Source of the DNA: Anastrepha obliqua
Taxonomy: Eukaryota > Arthropoda > Insecta > Diptera > Tephritidae
DNA length: 64,000 bases
Direction of reading: 5' to 3'
Assembly (NCBI RefSeq): GCF_027943255.1
Contig: NC_072894.1
Coordinates: 55,369,601-55,433,600 of the forward strand
Numbering within the stretch: the first letter of the stretch is position 1; every line of letters begins with the position of its first letter. Made by a program: the position numbers and the translations under genes. The notes under the pieces were generated by a model. The model was given only the letters and a program-made list of their open reading frames with translations, was not told where the DNA came from and ran no database searches. Of this stretch, positions 12,695 to 23,517 are shown in pieces.

Positions 12695-13243
12695 CCTTCC
12701 CGCAAGGGCATCTCCCATAAGGAGGTGACGGGTACGACGACCCCGCGGACCCTAGTCAAGATTTCCCCCGTTTCAGCGACTCTGTAAGAGTTAGCTAGAA
12801 AGTTAGGAGACAAAATCCAGCACATGTCTGTTCCCATATTGGGCGGTGTGCTGGTCAGTGTCTGTTCACCATGTTAGGTGCGACTGTATAAAAAGCATGA
12901 CCGGTATGCAACGGGGCGCACTGGGAGTCCCTGGATAGGTCGTTATGGCTTTCCACCTGCGACCTCAAAGGGGTGATGTGAGTTCGCTCTGCCGATGTGT
13001 TAGCCTCGTTGTATATCAGTAACCAGCCGCCTTGGACCCTGGTCAGGAAATGTTCATTGGGCGAAAGAGTAGTAGCTTTCGTTGCTCCGGGCGAGCGCCG
13101 GTCCGTCCGTGTTTTCCGGGATCGGTAAAGCGTAGGTCAGGCCTCAGGGAACTGGGGTAGGAGCATTGCCTCCGAGGGTACACCCGCTCTTGACTATTTC
13201 GGCCCGCCCCCCTGCACACGATGCGCTGGTTAAATAAAAAAGA

Positions 13244-14779
13244 ATGGAAAAAATTATGGAAAAGAAACAAAAAGAAGAAAAACAGCAGAAGGCCATCACT
13301 GATGGAGATATAGAGCAGAGCCCTTTCGTAAGGAAACCTCGATTGCTTCGCTCGCCACCACAAAAAGGGAATTCGCCCCTTACGAGTGGAACATTGCCGA
13401 CTATAGGGAAATCAAAGACGGTCAATGAAGGAGCTGAAATGACGCCTCAGGATGTAAGAGTAACGTCAAAAGAGGTTAAAAATACTGCAAATGCGCCCAA
13501 TGCGCCGTCGCATACCCCTGTAACTGCAAAGGATGCAAACAAAGAACGGGAAACCACTGCATCTATGCGACAAGAGTTTATTCTCAAAATGCGAGCTGAA
13601 GAAGAGGAAGCCGTAGAGAAATGTTTGAGAGTGCTTAGGAAGATGAAAGCAGTTATATTGAAGAGTAGAAATACTTCCACGGAAATAAAGACCGGAGTCT
13701 CAGAGCTTGACGAACTATTTGACGTCATGAAAAACTGCAGAAGAGGTTGGATTCGAGCTGAGAAAGCCGGTAAAAGTCGTCTCTTGCCGGAAACATCCAC
13801 TAAAGAAGTCGGAGGTGACACCCCCGCAACTGCCCGAAAAACAGGTGTTGCTCAGGAGAGCACTCCTTTAACCGCAAAACGGAATGCACCAAGCCCTGCC
13901 GCACCCGACTCTTCGAAGAAACTAAGAGTTCGAGAGCCTGAGAAATGGCAAGTGGTAAGCCGGCAAAAATCTAGGCCCAATACCGTGCCAAAAGGAAGTG
14001 ATGAAGCGCAAAACGATGGCGCAAGGAAGACTAAAGCCAAACAAAAGAAGACTGAACGAATATCAAAACCAAAATCGGAGGCTGTGTTGGTAAAGCCGGT
14101 AGAGGGCCACAGTTATGCTGAAATCCTCAAAAACATACGCAAAAATACCATGCCAGACGAAAACACAACGGTGAAAGGCATAAGAAGAACCAAAACTGGC
14201 GCTCTTCTACTTGAACTCGAAAAGGGGAAAACAGTTAACGCTGATTTTTTGAAACAACTAGAGGAAACCGTAAAAGCGGTCGGTTCCATTACAACTCTCA
14301 GACCAACTTCAACTGTAGAGATCAGAGACTTGGATGCCGTCACGGAGAAGAAGGAAGTTGATGACGCTGTGAGAAAAATGCTAGCTGGCACTAATGAAAA
14401 TATCGATGTTAGGATCACAAAACCTAATCAACGACAACAAGTACGGGCTTATGTTACTCTCGCTATTGAAAGCGCAGAAAAGCTGCTTAAGCAAACTAAT
14501 ATCAAAATCGCATGGGTTAGTGCAAGGATGAGAGCTAGCACATCTCTGAAGCGCTGCTACCGGTGCTTTGGTGTCGGACACCTTCAATCAAACTGTAAAG
14601 GACCAGACAGAAGCGGAAAAGGTATATGCATCCGATGTGGAGAAGCTGGGCATAAAATGAAAGAGTGCACCAAAGAACCCAAATGCTGCCTATGCACTGA
14701 TGCCAATCGCAGCGAGACAAAGCATATGCCAGGCTCGGGCAAATGCCCGATGACAAAAGAACATGCCAAGACAAGATAA
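13244..14779 (+). CDS. LINE ORF1 (Gag-like RNA-binding protein)
   Basis: 511 codons without interruption. An in-frame TAA lies three codons upstream of the ATG, which fixes the start. The first 110 residues are Lys/Glu-rich and low in complexity. Residues about 85-165 look helical and charged, and about 270-430 form the conserved core (an SYAEILKNIRK segment, then KGIRRTKTGALLLEL). Near the C-terminus two CX2CX4HX4C zinc knuckles (residues about 438-451 and 462-475) are followed by a third Cys/His-rich stretch starting CCLC. In R1-type elements such proteins bind element RNA and form the ribonucleoprotein. ORF2 starts 14 bp after the stop. Confidence 0.92.
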   Translation: MEKIMEKKQKEEKQQKAITDGDIEQSPFVRKPRLLRSPPQKGNSPLTSGTLPTIGKSKTVNEGAEMTPQDVRVTSKEVKNTANAPNAPSHTPVTAKDANKERETTASMRQEFILKMRAEEEEAVEKCLRVLRKMKAVILKSRNTSTEIKTGVSELDELFDVMKNCRRGWIRAEKAGKSRLLPETSTKEVGGDTPATARKTGVAQESTPLTAKRNAPSPAAPDSSKKLRVREPEKWQVVSRQKSRPNTVPKGSDEAQNDGARKTKAKQKKTERISKPKSEAVLVKPVEGHSYAEILKNIRKNTMPDENTTVKGIRRTKTGALLLELEKGKTVNADFLKQLEETVKAVGSITTLRPTSTVEIRDLDAVTEKKEVDDAVRKMLAGTNENIDVRITKPNQRQQVRAYVTLAIESAEKLLKQTNIKIAWVSARMRASTSLKRCYRCFGVGHLQSNCKGPDRSGKGICIRCGEAGHKMKECTKEPKCCLCTDANRSETKHMPGSGKCPMTKEHAKTR

Positions 14780-14792
14780 AATATGATACATA

Positions 14793-17735
14793 ATGATTAT
14801 ACTTCAAGCAAATATGCACAGAAGTAGAAACGCAGACCTGCTAATGGAGCAGATGGTCTTAGAAAAAGGAGTTCAAGCAGTATTGATAAGCGAACAATAC
14901 GCTCAATCCGAGAAAGCTTGGATCGAAGACGAGTCGGGAACTGCCGCTATCTGGCTGCCTAGGGGCACCAATTTCGCAATAACCGCGAAAGGATCAGGCG
15001 ATGGTTTCGTCTACGTTCAAAACAGCCAATTCACAATGATAAGCTGTTATCTCACACCGAACGACAATATAGTTGAATTCACCCGGAAACTGGAAAGTAT
15101 TGAAGACAAAGCCCTTAGTTTAGAGGGACGGCTAATAATAGCGGGAGACTTCAACTCAAAAGCAACCGAATGGGGCTCGGCGACAACGAACTCAAGAGGT
15201 AGACGAGTGCTGGACATGGCAGCCAGACTAGGTTTAGTGGTACTCAACACAGGAACGACTACGTACCGAAAGCCAGGTTGTGAAGGCACAACACCCGACA
15301 TAACCCTAGCATCGGAAAGCATAGTCACCTTTACTAAAGACTGGAGAGTCCTGGAAGATTACAATGGGAGTGACCATCAATACATCACGTTTTGCATTGA
15401 AATGGAAAACCAAAGAGTACGTGAAAATCGAAATAGAAGTACACGCAAATGGAACATTAACAAACTAAACCCAGCGACGCTCCTTGCAACTATTGACGAA
15501 AATAAGACGACGATCTGTACGAATAGTACAGCAAAAACACTAGTCAAGACAACAATGCAATGCATTAAGATAGGTTGCAACGCATCTATGCCTAAAATAG
15601 ATAAGAACAAAAAAAGAAATGCTGTATACTGGTGGACATATGAGATCGCAGAACTCAGAAATATGTGCATCCATAAGCGTAGAAAGTATACTAGAGCCAG
15701 AAGATTGGGCCCGGCGATAACAGAATCCGAAGAATATAAAAAGAGCAGAAAAGAATTGAGGAAAGCTATAAACCAAAGCAAAAAAGACAAATGGGAAGAG
15801 CTACGAAACGATCTTAACAATAACCCATGGGGGTTGGGCTACAAAATCGTTATGAAAAAGCTAGGGGCCAAATCCCCTGCTGCTGATATGGAAACCGAAA
15901 CGGTAAGCAAAATAGTCGACACACTCTTCCCAACACACTGTGCCGAGAGGGAGGAACTCGAGCACGAAACAACGGAACCTGTCCCATTCACAGAAGAAGA
16001 ACTTATGGACGCTGCAAAAGCAATGAAATGCAATAAAGCGCCAGGACCTGATGGCATAGTTGCAGAAATATTGAAACTATTGGCAATCGAACGACCTTTT
16101 TTGCTGCTAAACATGTACAACGCATGCCTAAAAGAAGGAATTTTTCCAGAAATATGGAAAAAACAAAAACTAGTACTAATCAGTAAGGGAAAGGGAGACC
16201 CAACATTAGCGTCTGCTTATAGACCGTTATGTATGCTGGATAGCGCAGGAAAACTCTTTGAGAAATTGAACAGCGGCGGCCTCTCCGACAGGCAGCATGG
16301 TTTCAGAAGTGGCAGATCTACCTTAGGAGCCATCCAAGATGTAATAACTAGCGTAGAACATGCCCAGGCAGGTAATCGATACTCCAAACGTTTAGTATTA
16401 CTAGCCACACTGGATATCAGAAATGCTTTCAACAGTTTAAGTTGGGACGACGTAATTAAAGCCTTAAAGGTAAAATTCAAGACCCCGAGTAATCTATTGA
16501 AGATTATTCGCAGCTATCTAAGCAATCGCGTGCTCTTATACGAAACGCGAGAAGGGTGTAAGACCAAACAAATAACAGCAGGTGCGGCCCAAGGATCAAT
16601 ACTCGGACCTGAACTTTGGAATATAAGCTACGATGAAATCCTTCGAATAGAGATGCCCGAGGATGTGCATTTGGTGGGATACGCAGATGACATTGCGGCT
16701 GTAATAATCGCCCGGAACACTGACGAAGCCAAAAGAAAGTTAAATCAGGTAATGATCCGAGTTCAGACATGGCTAGAAGACCATGGATTAAAGCTGGCCA
16801 CAGAGAAAACAGAGCTAATCCTTCTAACGAACAGACGTATCCCATTAGAAGTAGACATACAGGTACTCGATGCCACTTTATCGACAAAAAGAGTGGTCAA
16901 GTACTTAGGAGTGCAATTAGACACAAGGCCAACCTACTGGGCGCATATAAACCATGCTGCCACAAGAGCTGCCAAAGTAAGTGGCATGTTAAGTAAGCTC
17001 ATGGCAAACCTTGGAGGTCCAACGCAGAACAAGCGAAAACTTTTAATGGACACGACGAACTCGATTCTCTTATACGGATGCGAAATATGGGCAGATTCGC
17101 TAAGGGTGCAATGCCGGCGGAAAACTCTGCAATCTGTGCAACGCACCTGCGCTCTCAGAGTGGCTTCGTCATATAGAACAGTATCTGAAGCAGCGGTGTT
17201 AGTTATCAGCGGAACCATCCCTATAGATATTCTAGCACAAGAGCGCAAACGGAGATGGGAGGCAAAAAACGCAGGAACCCCAGTATTACGCCTCTCCGAT
17301 ATTAGAGTCCAAACACTTACACTTTGGCAAGCAAGATGGAACTCTGAACGGTATGGTAGATGGACAGCGAGACTAATACCCGATCTAAAAAAGTGGGTAG
17401 AAAGAAAGCACGGTGAGGTTAACTATTACCTCACACAGTTTTTGTCCGGACATGGGTCCTTTCGCAAGTATTTGTGGCGAATGGGTAAAGTGAGCCAACC
17501 AAACTGCATATATGGAGATACTGAGTATGATGATGCGGAGCACACCTTCTTTGAATGCGAGAGGTGGAACGTAGAGAGAACAGGTCTACAACGAGCTATT
17601 GGTGTATTTACACCTGAAGAAATTATCGACAAAATGATGATAGACGAAGAAAAATGGAATGCCGTCACAAATTTTGTAGAGGATATTATCCGAAAAAAGA
17701 AGCGAGAAATGGAAAGTCATGCTGAAGAGCATTGA
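14793..17735 (+). CDS. LINE ORF2 (AP-type endonuclease and reverse transcriptase)
   Basis: 980 codons, open throughout. Residues 1-215 are an exonuclease-endonuclease-phosphatase fold nuclease (start MIILQANMHRS, IIAGDFNSK near 108, GSDHQY near 194) that nicks the target. The reverse transcriptase spans about 390-700: NKAPGPDG near 416, QHGFRSGRST, a first catalytic Asp in ATLDIRNAFN, AAQGSILGPELW, and the YADD box at 630-633. The C-terminus has a CX..DDAEHTFFEC motif typical of the R1 group. Two oddities: between KLFEKL and SGGLSDRQHGF about 20 residues usual in this family are absent, in frame, and the C-terminal motif shows one Cys before the DDAEH block where relatives have two. Both suggest an open but possibly impaired enzyme. 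Confidence 0.93.
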   Translation: MIILQANMHRSRNADLLMEQMVLEKGVQAVLISEQYAQSEKAWIEDESGTAAIWLPRGTNFAITAKGSGDGFVYVQNSQFTMISCYLTPNDNIVEFTRKLESIEDKALSLEGRLIIAGDFNSKATEWGSATTNSRGRRVLDMAARLGLVVLNTGTTTYRKPGCEGTTPDITLASESIVTFTKDWRVLEDYNGSDHQYITFCIEMENQRVRENRNRSTRKWNINKLNPATLLATIDENKTTICTNSTAKTLVKTTMQCIKIGCNASMPKIDKNKKRNAVYWWTYEIAELRNMCIHKRRKYTRARRLGPAITESEEYKKSRKELRKAINQSKKDKWEELRNDLNNNPWGLGYKIVMKKLGAKSPAADMETETVSKIVDTLFPTHCAEREELEHETTEPVPFTEEELMDAAKAMKCNKAPGPDGIVAEILKLLAIERPFLLLNMYNACLKEGIFPEIWKKQKLVLISKGKGDPTLASAYRPLCMLDSAGKLFEKLNSGGLSDRQHGFRSGRSTLGAIQDVITSVEHAQAGNRYSKRLVLLATLDIRNAFNSLSWDDVIKALKVKFKTPSNLLKIIRSYLSNRVLLYETREGCKTKQITAGAAQGSILGPELWNISYDEILRIEMPEDVHLVGYADDIAAVIIARNTDEAKRKLNQVMIRVQTWLEDHGLKLATEKTELILLTNRRIPLEVDIQVLDATLSTKRVVKYLGVQLDTRPTYWAHINHAATRAAKVSGMLSKLMANLGGPTQNKRKLLMDTTNSILLYGCEIWADSLRVQCRRKTLQSVQRTCALRVASSYRTVSEAAVLVISGTIPIDILAQERKRRWEAKNAGTPVLRLSDIRVQTLTLWQARWNSERYGRWTARLIPDLKKWVERKHGEVNYYLTQFLSGHGSFRKYLWRMGKVSQPNCIYGDTEYDDAEHTFFECERWNVERTGLQRAIGVFTPEEIIDKMMIDEEKWNAVTNFVEDIIRKKKREMESHAEEH

Positions 17736-17875
17736 GCATAGGTTTCTCAAAACAGGCGACCCTGGACGCAGGGTGAGTAAGTAAGTGTCCTTCTTAGGAC
17801 GCCGTCTTGGCCCTCTACCTCGAAGCAATGCGAAGGCATTTTTAACCCAACCTCACCGCCAAAAAAAAAAAAAAA

Positions 17876-17884
17876 ATAAGCAAT
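17876..17884. repeat. Right target-site duplication of the LINE
   Basis: ATAAGCAAT immediately after the poly(A), identical to 12686-12694. The exact left edge could shift within the A run. Confidence 0.85.
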
Positions 17885-18262
17885 GCCCACATCCTCTGCC
17901 AGCTCTCAAATGGTCATTGATTGATTTGCGGTTATTGATTAACTTTTCTTTCACTTTATTGATGTTTTCAACAGTTTTCGATATCAACGGCCCGTTACTA
18001 CGTTCGACATCCTCGATGAACTCACGATCTCTTCTGAAGCGTTCATGCCTCTCATAAATGGCTGTTTCCTTTAGAGTATATTATTGCAGATTGCAATTTC
18101 CCAATATTTCTAAAGTTTTCGTATAATTGAATCTATTTTGAACGCAAAGGCTTAATACAAACTCATTCATATCCATTCTTACTGTAGATTTGCTCAAGAC
18201 CGCGTAACTTTTACAAATGTCAAACAATGGCGATAACAGAACTCAAATCAGTTGATCATTAT
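17876..18262 (-). pseudogene. mariner (family A) transposase, 5' part, split by LINE
   Basis: The minus strand from about 18176 reads MDMNEFVLSLCVQNR, then after a stop KETAIYERHERFRRDREFIED and ISKTVENINKVKEKLINNRK, then ELAEDVGIAY at the junction. This is the paired helix-turn-helix N-terminus of a mariner transposase, and it continues directly into GSIHS at 12685 on the other side of the LINE. The outer end is uncertain (about 18262). Its first six bases coincide with the right target-site duplication. Confidence 0.82.
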
Positions 18263-18309
18263 ACTTAAGTATTCAGAGTGTGATGCATTATTAGCTCCTT
18301 CCAGAAAGA

Positions 18310-18654
18310 TAAGACTTTTTTGTTGAACGATAAGACTTGTGACTTTTTTCTTTGGGACCATGTGAAAGAGAAGGTCTACGCCAACAGCTCAGAGTCGATT
18401 CAAGACCTCAAAGATGGAATTCGTGATGCTATCAAGGATATAGGGCAGCCACTTTGCCATTCGGTTATGGAAAATTTCGTGAAAAGTATATTGTCCGGTA
18501 AGCGTGGTCGTGGTGGTCATTTGCCTGATATTATTTTCCACTATTAACAGCATATCTTCCTCTTTATAATGAAATAAACATCCGATTATTTATATTAAAA
18601 AATAGCATTTTATTTTGAATATCAAAATAACATCTCTTATTGGAAAACCCTTTA
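18310..18654 (+). mobile_element. rosa-like (DD41D) mariner, 3' terminal fragment
   Basis: Codons 18340-18543 give CDFFLWDHVKEKVYAN, then ELKDGIRDAI-like sequence and RGGHLPDIIFHY followed by stop, the C-terminus of the DD41D family. CDFFLW holds the last catalytic Asp. After the stop the sequence runs to a terminus whose complement is TAAAGGGTTTTCCAATAAG (end at about 18654). The 5' two thirds are missing. Confidence 0.78.
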
Positions 18655-18674
18655 TTATGATGACTTTTCCATCA

Positions 18675-18882
18675 CTGGTGCCTACGTTGTGTGAGCGTCT
18701 TGATTTTGGGGGGCCCACAGTTTCATGTCACATCCGAAGGGTAAACGGCTTTCCATTAAAAGTTTTTTCATAACAGAAATACACTTGGTGGATTTTAAAA
18801 AAGAACTTTTCTATCATTTTGGGCTTTCGTGCCCACAGCATGTTTTGAACCCATTCACTACCGAATAGCAATCAAGCACAAT
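18675..18882 (-). repeat. SINE copy, strongly diverged
   Basis: Read on the minus strand this follows the SINE consensus from the tRNA-like part (degenerate B-box region near 18850-18882) through GTATTTCTGTTATG, to the GACGC..CACACAACG-like 3' part. There are many substitutions, so it is an old copy. Confidence 0.55.
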
Positions 18883-20055
18883 ACGTTAGTAAATCTCTGC
18901 TGCAGCTGGAGGTGACTTATTTGAAAGCAATAAAAGAAATTTCAGTATTAAAATCTGCACTGAATTTGACGCAAAAAAGCTGTGTATTAATATATTCAAA
19001 CTGACAGGAGAAAAACGTTTAACTGTGAGCTTAAATTATTTCTATAATAGTTACATGCGGAATACCGGTCATCGTGATGGAACCTTATTCTCCGACTCTG
19101 GCCGCTTCCAGTTGATCGTCTATCTCAATCTCCTATAGCTGGCTGTTAATCTGGGTTCGAATGTTTCAGCTTAAGTTCTCGAATATGATCCAAATTTTTT
19201 TCCCCTAGGTAACGCCCGCTTCAAAAATAAGCCACTTTCGCCCATCAATTCGTGTGGCCCTTTACTTCAAAGTTCTTCTTAAGACCAGCTTCATGCAAAC
19301 GGTATCAAACAGCTTTCCTAGTAACGTTCAGTTCTTGATTTTAATTTTCATTGCTGAAGTTATGGGGACCTTTCAGGAGACTGTTGAGCACTTCCTTTTT
19401 AAAGGCAGCAGGTTTGGCACCTAGACTATTAAAGCGACTGGCTGCTCCTTGCTTCGACCGCCTGGGGGCAGTGCTTTAGCCTAGATCCCATCAGCAACTA
19501 GATCCATTACATCAACAGTTTAGTTGGCTGTAGATATCTGCCCATTGGAGGTCTCAAATGGTATCAAAACGGCGCTTTAGTGCTGCTTCGAGAGTGCCAC
19601 ATGTGTCGATACGGCTCTATTGCAGCATGCCCATCTTCAACATCAAAATAATCGGAAAAGAATTATTGAAACTGTCGTTTATCTAATTTATTCTGATATT
19701 ATTTATTATACACTGTTTTAGTCCTATAAATAAGCACAAATCCTTTGATCTTATTTACTTCGATATTGGAGTGCTTCATCAAACACAAAATTGTCAAAAA
19801 TTTATTTTGACACTTAATGCCACCTTTAAGCTGCCGTATAGGAAGGCCTATTTCGATGTATACATCGTTACATCCAGCGAAAAATGGGCAGAATTTCTTG
19901 CATCACTTAATATATAAATATATAAAGTGTGGTCTAAAAACGATATTTTTCCAATTTTATGTTATTTTGATGCTCACTTCAATTTAAAGTTAGAAATCCT
20001 TACAGCCAGTCAGTATCCTGACTCCGCTGAAAGAAATAAGTCATTTTATTTTCAA
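18883..20055. other. Unassigned; probable old transposon debris
   Basis: The minus strand at 19150-19640 has stop-broken codon-like stretches (LGAKPAAFKKEVLNSLLKGP, RLHEAGLKKN) that suggest a very old coding remnant. I cannot place them in a family. The rest is AT-rich and featureless. Confidence 0.35.
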
Positions 20056-20059
20056 AGAA

Positions 20060-20335
20060 CGTCCGAAAGTATCACAAAATTATTTCCAAAGCAAATGTTA
20101 TGTTCAAGATTTTGGGGATCAAAAAATCCGTACGTGATTGATAAGAAGACAATGCATCCACAGAGAGCAACAGTTTGGCGTGAATTTTGAGTAGTGCCAG
20201 ATTTGAGTTATTTATTAAAAAATCGATGTTGATTACAGAGCCATGATTACCGATTGCTTCTAAGCTGAACTTGGCGTGAACGTAAACTTGAACTACCTTT
20301 GGTTTTAGTGGGATAGCGTAGCATGTCACACAGGT
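20060..20335 (+). pseudogene. rosa-like mariner, central fragment
   Basis: Codons 20115-20190 read WGSKNPYVIDKKTMHPQRAT, and after frame changes a YRAMITD segment and SVACHTG, corresponding to the block before and around the second catalytic Asp (QQDGATCHTA in better copies). Both ends of the element are missing. It is not collinear with the C-terminal fragment at 18310, so it is probably a separate copy. Confidence 0.55.
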
Positions 20336-20339
20336 CATC

Positions 20340-21482
20340 ATCTAGTAAAATCTATATTTTAGTTTAGCTCGAGATTTGTGTCGAATGAAGAAGTCAGCGA
20401 TGAAAGAAATCGAATAATACAGGCGACATCAAGGAATTAGAGAAACGTTAGATGAAGTATTTGTATATCAAAGGAAGGAAAGTTAAAAACCAAGCGTTTT
20501 GTTGCTTATTTCAGTTTTCCGTAACAGAATTATGAATGATTTTAGTTAGCTCAAAGGTTAGTCAAGCTCACTTTTGACGATGAATTTTATCCCCCTATCT
20601 CTGGATGTGTTTCCTCAGCAGATTCTGTTAAATCACAAATCACCTCATTCTAAAGTATACTATCATATTTTTTAGAGTAACGTGAAGCCTGGCGGATGCT
20701 TTCTTTTTAGTTCGCGGATTCTGATGTCTGGTTCGTCTATTGCAATAAGGACTTGCCAGTATCCTGCTGCGCTATACTCAAACCTAAGCTGTGGTTTCAT
20801 TGATAGATGATATTTAGGATTAGAAACTTTTAAGCAAACAATCAAAAAAAGGAGCATTGCCTGTGGACATTTGAATGGTGTCATATTTAATACATAAAGA
20901 CTTTTAAATAAAATAAAAGAATCGCTGATACCCCACTCACAACCTGTGCAGATGTGTCTAAACTACTCGTATAACTAAAAAAGGAAATTGGTGGAATTCA
21001 AAGAATGTAAACAAAGTTCACGCAAAGTAACAAAATATACTCGTATATCTGTACATATGTATGTATTGCACATTTACTTATATGTGTTATTCATATACAT
21101 CTGTACATATGTACGAAAGTGTACACAAGAACTACACAGAAGTGAGGTTCTCTGATACATTTGCATATTTTTATACTCGCACTTGTGCCCAAAGGTACTG
21201 CAATTTTGTTCACATAACGGTTGTACGTAACAGCATTAATACCCAAAATGGTTACACATATGTATATAAATAATAAAAATGCCCAGAATAATAAACAAAA
21301 ATCGATTTAGCCATATGTGCTTACCATAACTCGTTCAAAAATTTACGAATGAAATTCGGGGTAGACTAAAACTCTATACTCTTTGTCCAAGGTAGGTTGG
21401 TCATGTAAATGGGCGGAATCGGTTAATAGCCACATATAACGTTAACTTCAATGAAATATCTCTGTTATATGCTAACTTTCGT
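20340..21482. other. No gene seen
   Basis: AT-rich. A TACATATGTATGTAT-type simple repeat lies near 21035-21070. No coding signature beyond chance frames. Confidence 0.4.
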
Positions 21483-21484
21483 CA

Positions 21485-23175
21485 AAAACTCTCAAACGTA
21501 ACTAAAACCAGAGGTTTGAAAGGGAAGAAATGGAATACTCATAATCTAATGGATACCACTATTAAATTAGGGTTCCAAGAGAAAATCGACAAAATATTAC
21601 ACAAAAATAAGGTATCCGACAAAATAGATGAAGTGTGGAGGATTCTGAAAGACCCAATCACATCTGCTGTATCACTAATAATTGGAAAAACAGTGAAGAA
21701 GAAAAAGTCGGATTGGTTTGATGAAGAATACGAAAAAGCCATAAAAATGAAAAATAAAGATAGAAAGAGCTACATGAATAAGAAAACCTTCAGAGTGAAA
21801 GAAATACATTTATATTGAAAAAAGAAAAATTGCAACAAAAAACTGTCAGAAGAAGGAAAGGGAATCCCTAAAGAAAAATATACAAACTATTTGTGAGGAT
21901 TTCAGAACAAAAGAAACTCGCAAATTGTATAGCAAACTAAAAACATAACAGAAAGATTTTCAACCACTCATCAACATATGTAGAAATAAAAAGGATGAAA
22001 TACAATACCTACTGATTCCTAAGAAATAATGGAAAGATGGGTGGAGTACTTTAATGAGCTGCTCAATGTCGGAGAAACAGTTGCAAATATAGTCGTTTCG
22101 CATGTGGATAGTCGTTGTCTGGACATGATAGAAGAAGAACAAGACCCTCACTATTAACTGAGATAGAAAAGCGATAAACAAAATGAAAAACTTTAAATCT
22201 CCTCGAGAATACGAGATTACGACCGAGATCTTGAAAAATTGAAGCGCGGTATTTATGGAAAAATTGCATCATCTGATGACGCTGGAAAGATGAAATGATG
22301 TCTAGTGAATGGAACATGGCATTTATAATACCAATTCTTAAAAAAGGCGACAAAACAAAGTGCAAAACCTAGCACGGAATATCACTTCCCAATACAACAT
22401 ATAAATTGCCTGCAAAAATTGTCAATAAAAGGCTTATTGTTATGCAACACGAAGTAACTGACGCAAAAAGAACTGGGCATAACTTAACAGAACAACACCA
22501 ATATACGCTTACGCAGATGAGAATTAACGAGGAAAAAACAAAATATATCTTGATGTCCAGGAAAAATGACATATGAATTTGAAGCAGTGAAAACTTTCAC
22601 GTATTTGGCGTTTGATCCAAGCCACGACAACACAATGAGCATCACGATCGGCAAGAGAATTCAAACAGCATATAGAGCATTCTACTCTACACTTTTTAAA
22701 TCGAAGCTGCTGAACAAATCTTGCACAATATCGGATTGGAATATCGATAAATTGGACCTCTTCTTTGCTATGGATCGGAGTCTGGGACAATAAGGGAAAA
22801 AGACAAAAGCAAACACCAAGTATTCGAGAGAAAATTTTTGAGGTTAATCTTCGGTACAGTCAAAGACAACGGGGAGTGGAACCATGAACTGGACCAACTT
22901 ATAAGAGGGGAAAATGTTGTGCGATTCATCAAAGCTCAAAGACTAAAATGGCTAAGCCATACCCCACAAGAGCTCATCGAAAAATAATTGACGTTAAAAC
23001 ATTTGCAATGAAAGTAAGAGGCAGACCAAGATCAACATGGATTGACTAACTAGAAAATGACATGGGAAACTCAAGGTCAACATCTGGAAGGTTACAGCCA
23101 AGGATCGGAGCAAATGGAGACATTTTTTGCAGCAGGCCAAAGCTCACACAGAGCTATTGCGCCCAATGATGATGA
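21485..23175 (+). pseudogene. RTE-like non-LTR retrotransposon remnant
   Basis: An open frame at 21516-21818 contains SDWFDEEYEKAIKMKNK, the linker after the endonuclease in elements often annotated craniofacial-development-protein-2-like. Downstream, stop-broken codons match reverse transcriptase (EITTEILKN near 22205, then a KCKNYRGISLP-like region at 22350-22420). At 22566-22793 comes EAVKTFTYLAFDPSHDN, and at 22800-23100 the C-terminus (RKFLRLIFGTVKDNGEW, IKAQRLKWL, RGRPR-like, AKDRSKW-like). It ends in the ATGATGATGA-type 3' end at about 23170. The RT core is largely deleted. Confidence 0.8.
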
Positions 23176-23517
23176 GAACCTCTGTTATAACTAAAGTTAA
23201 ATCATTTAAATTTGGTAAAATTAATGAACCGGAGGTATTGTAAATACGACGTTAATATTGTACAATTTTAAAAAATGGGTGATTCTACGCTTACTTTTTG
23301 GGAAAATAAGCGTATTTCGATAATGACTAAATAAAATTCACTCACATAAAGGATACTTTTTTTTAAATATGTCTTAATATAATATTATTGAGATCAGACC
23401 ATATACGCATTATCTATGAGTTTGTTTCCAGTTAGTAACAGCCAACTCAAATTAAATTTCACTAAAATGTGGGAGGGTATATGAAGTTCGGTCCATACCG
23501 GGTTTAGAACTTCCATA

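Larger units (their letters stand above)
12695..17875 (+). mobile_element. R1-clade-like non-LTR retrotransposon, nearly complete
   Basis: A GC-richer block of about 5.18 kb, bounded by a 9-bp target duplication and ending in about 16 A residues. It has a 5' leader of about 550 bp, ORF1 (13244-14779), ORF2 (14793-17735) and a 3' UTR of about 125 bp that ends TTTTTAACCCAACCTCACCG before the poly(A). ORF2 has the order endonuclease, reverse transcriptase, C-terminal zinc-knuckle-like motif, and ORF1 has CCHC knuckles: the architecture of the R1/I group. Base composition and codon use differ clearly from the AT-rich surroundings. It sits inside a mariner, so it is the younger insertion. The clade assignment is by motif, not by phylogeny. 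Confidence 0.9.

Noticed and set aside
19150..19640. GGTTCGAATG as a tRNA B-box and minus-strand codon-like debris
   Set aside because: No A-box or cloverleaf at the right distance, and the codon-like strings cannot be assigned to a family.
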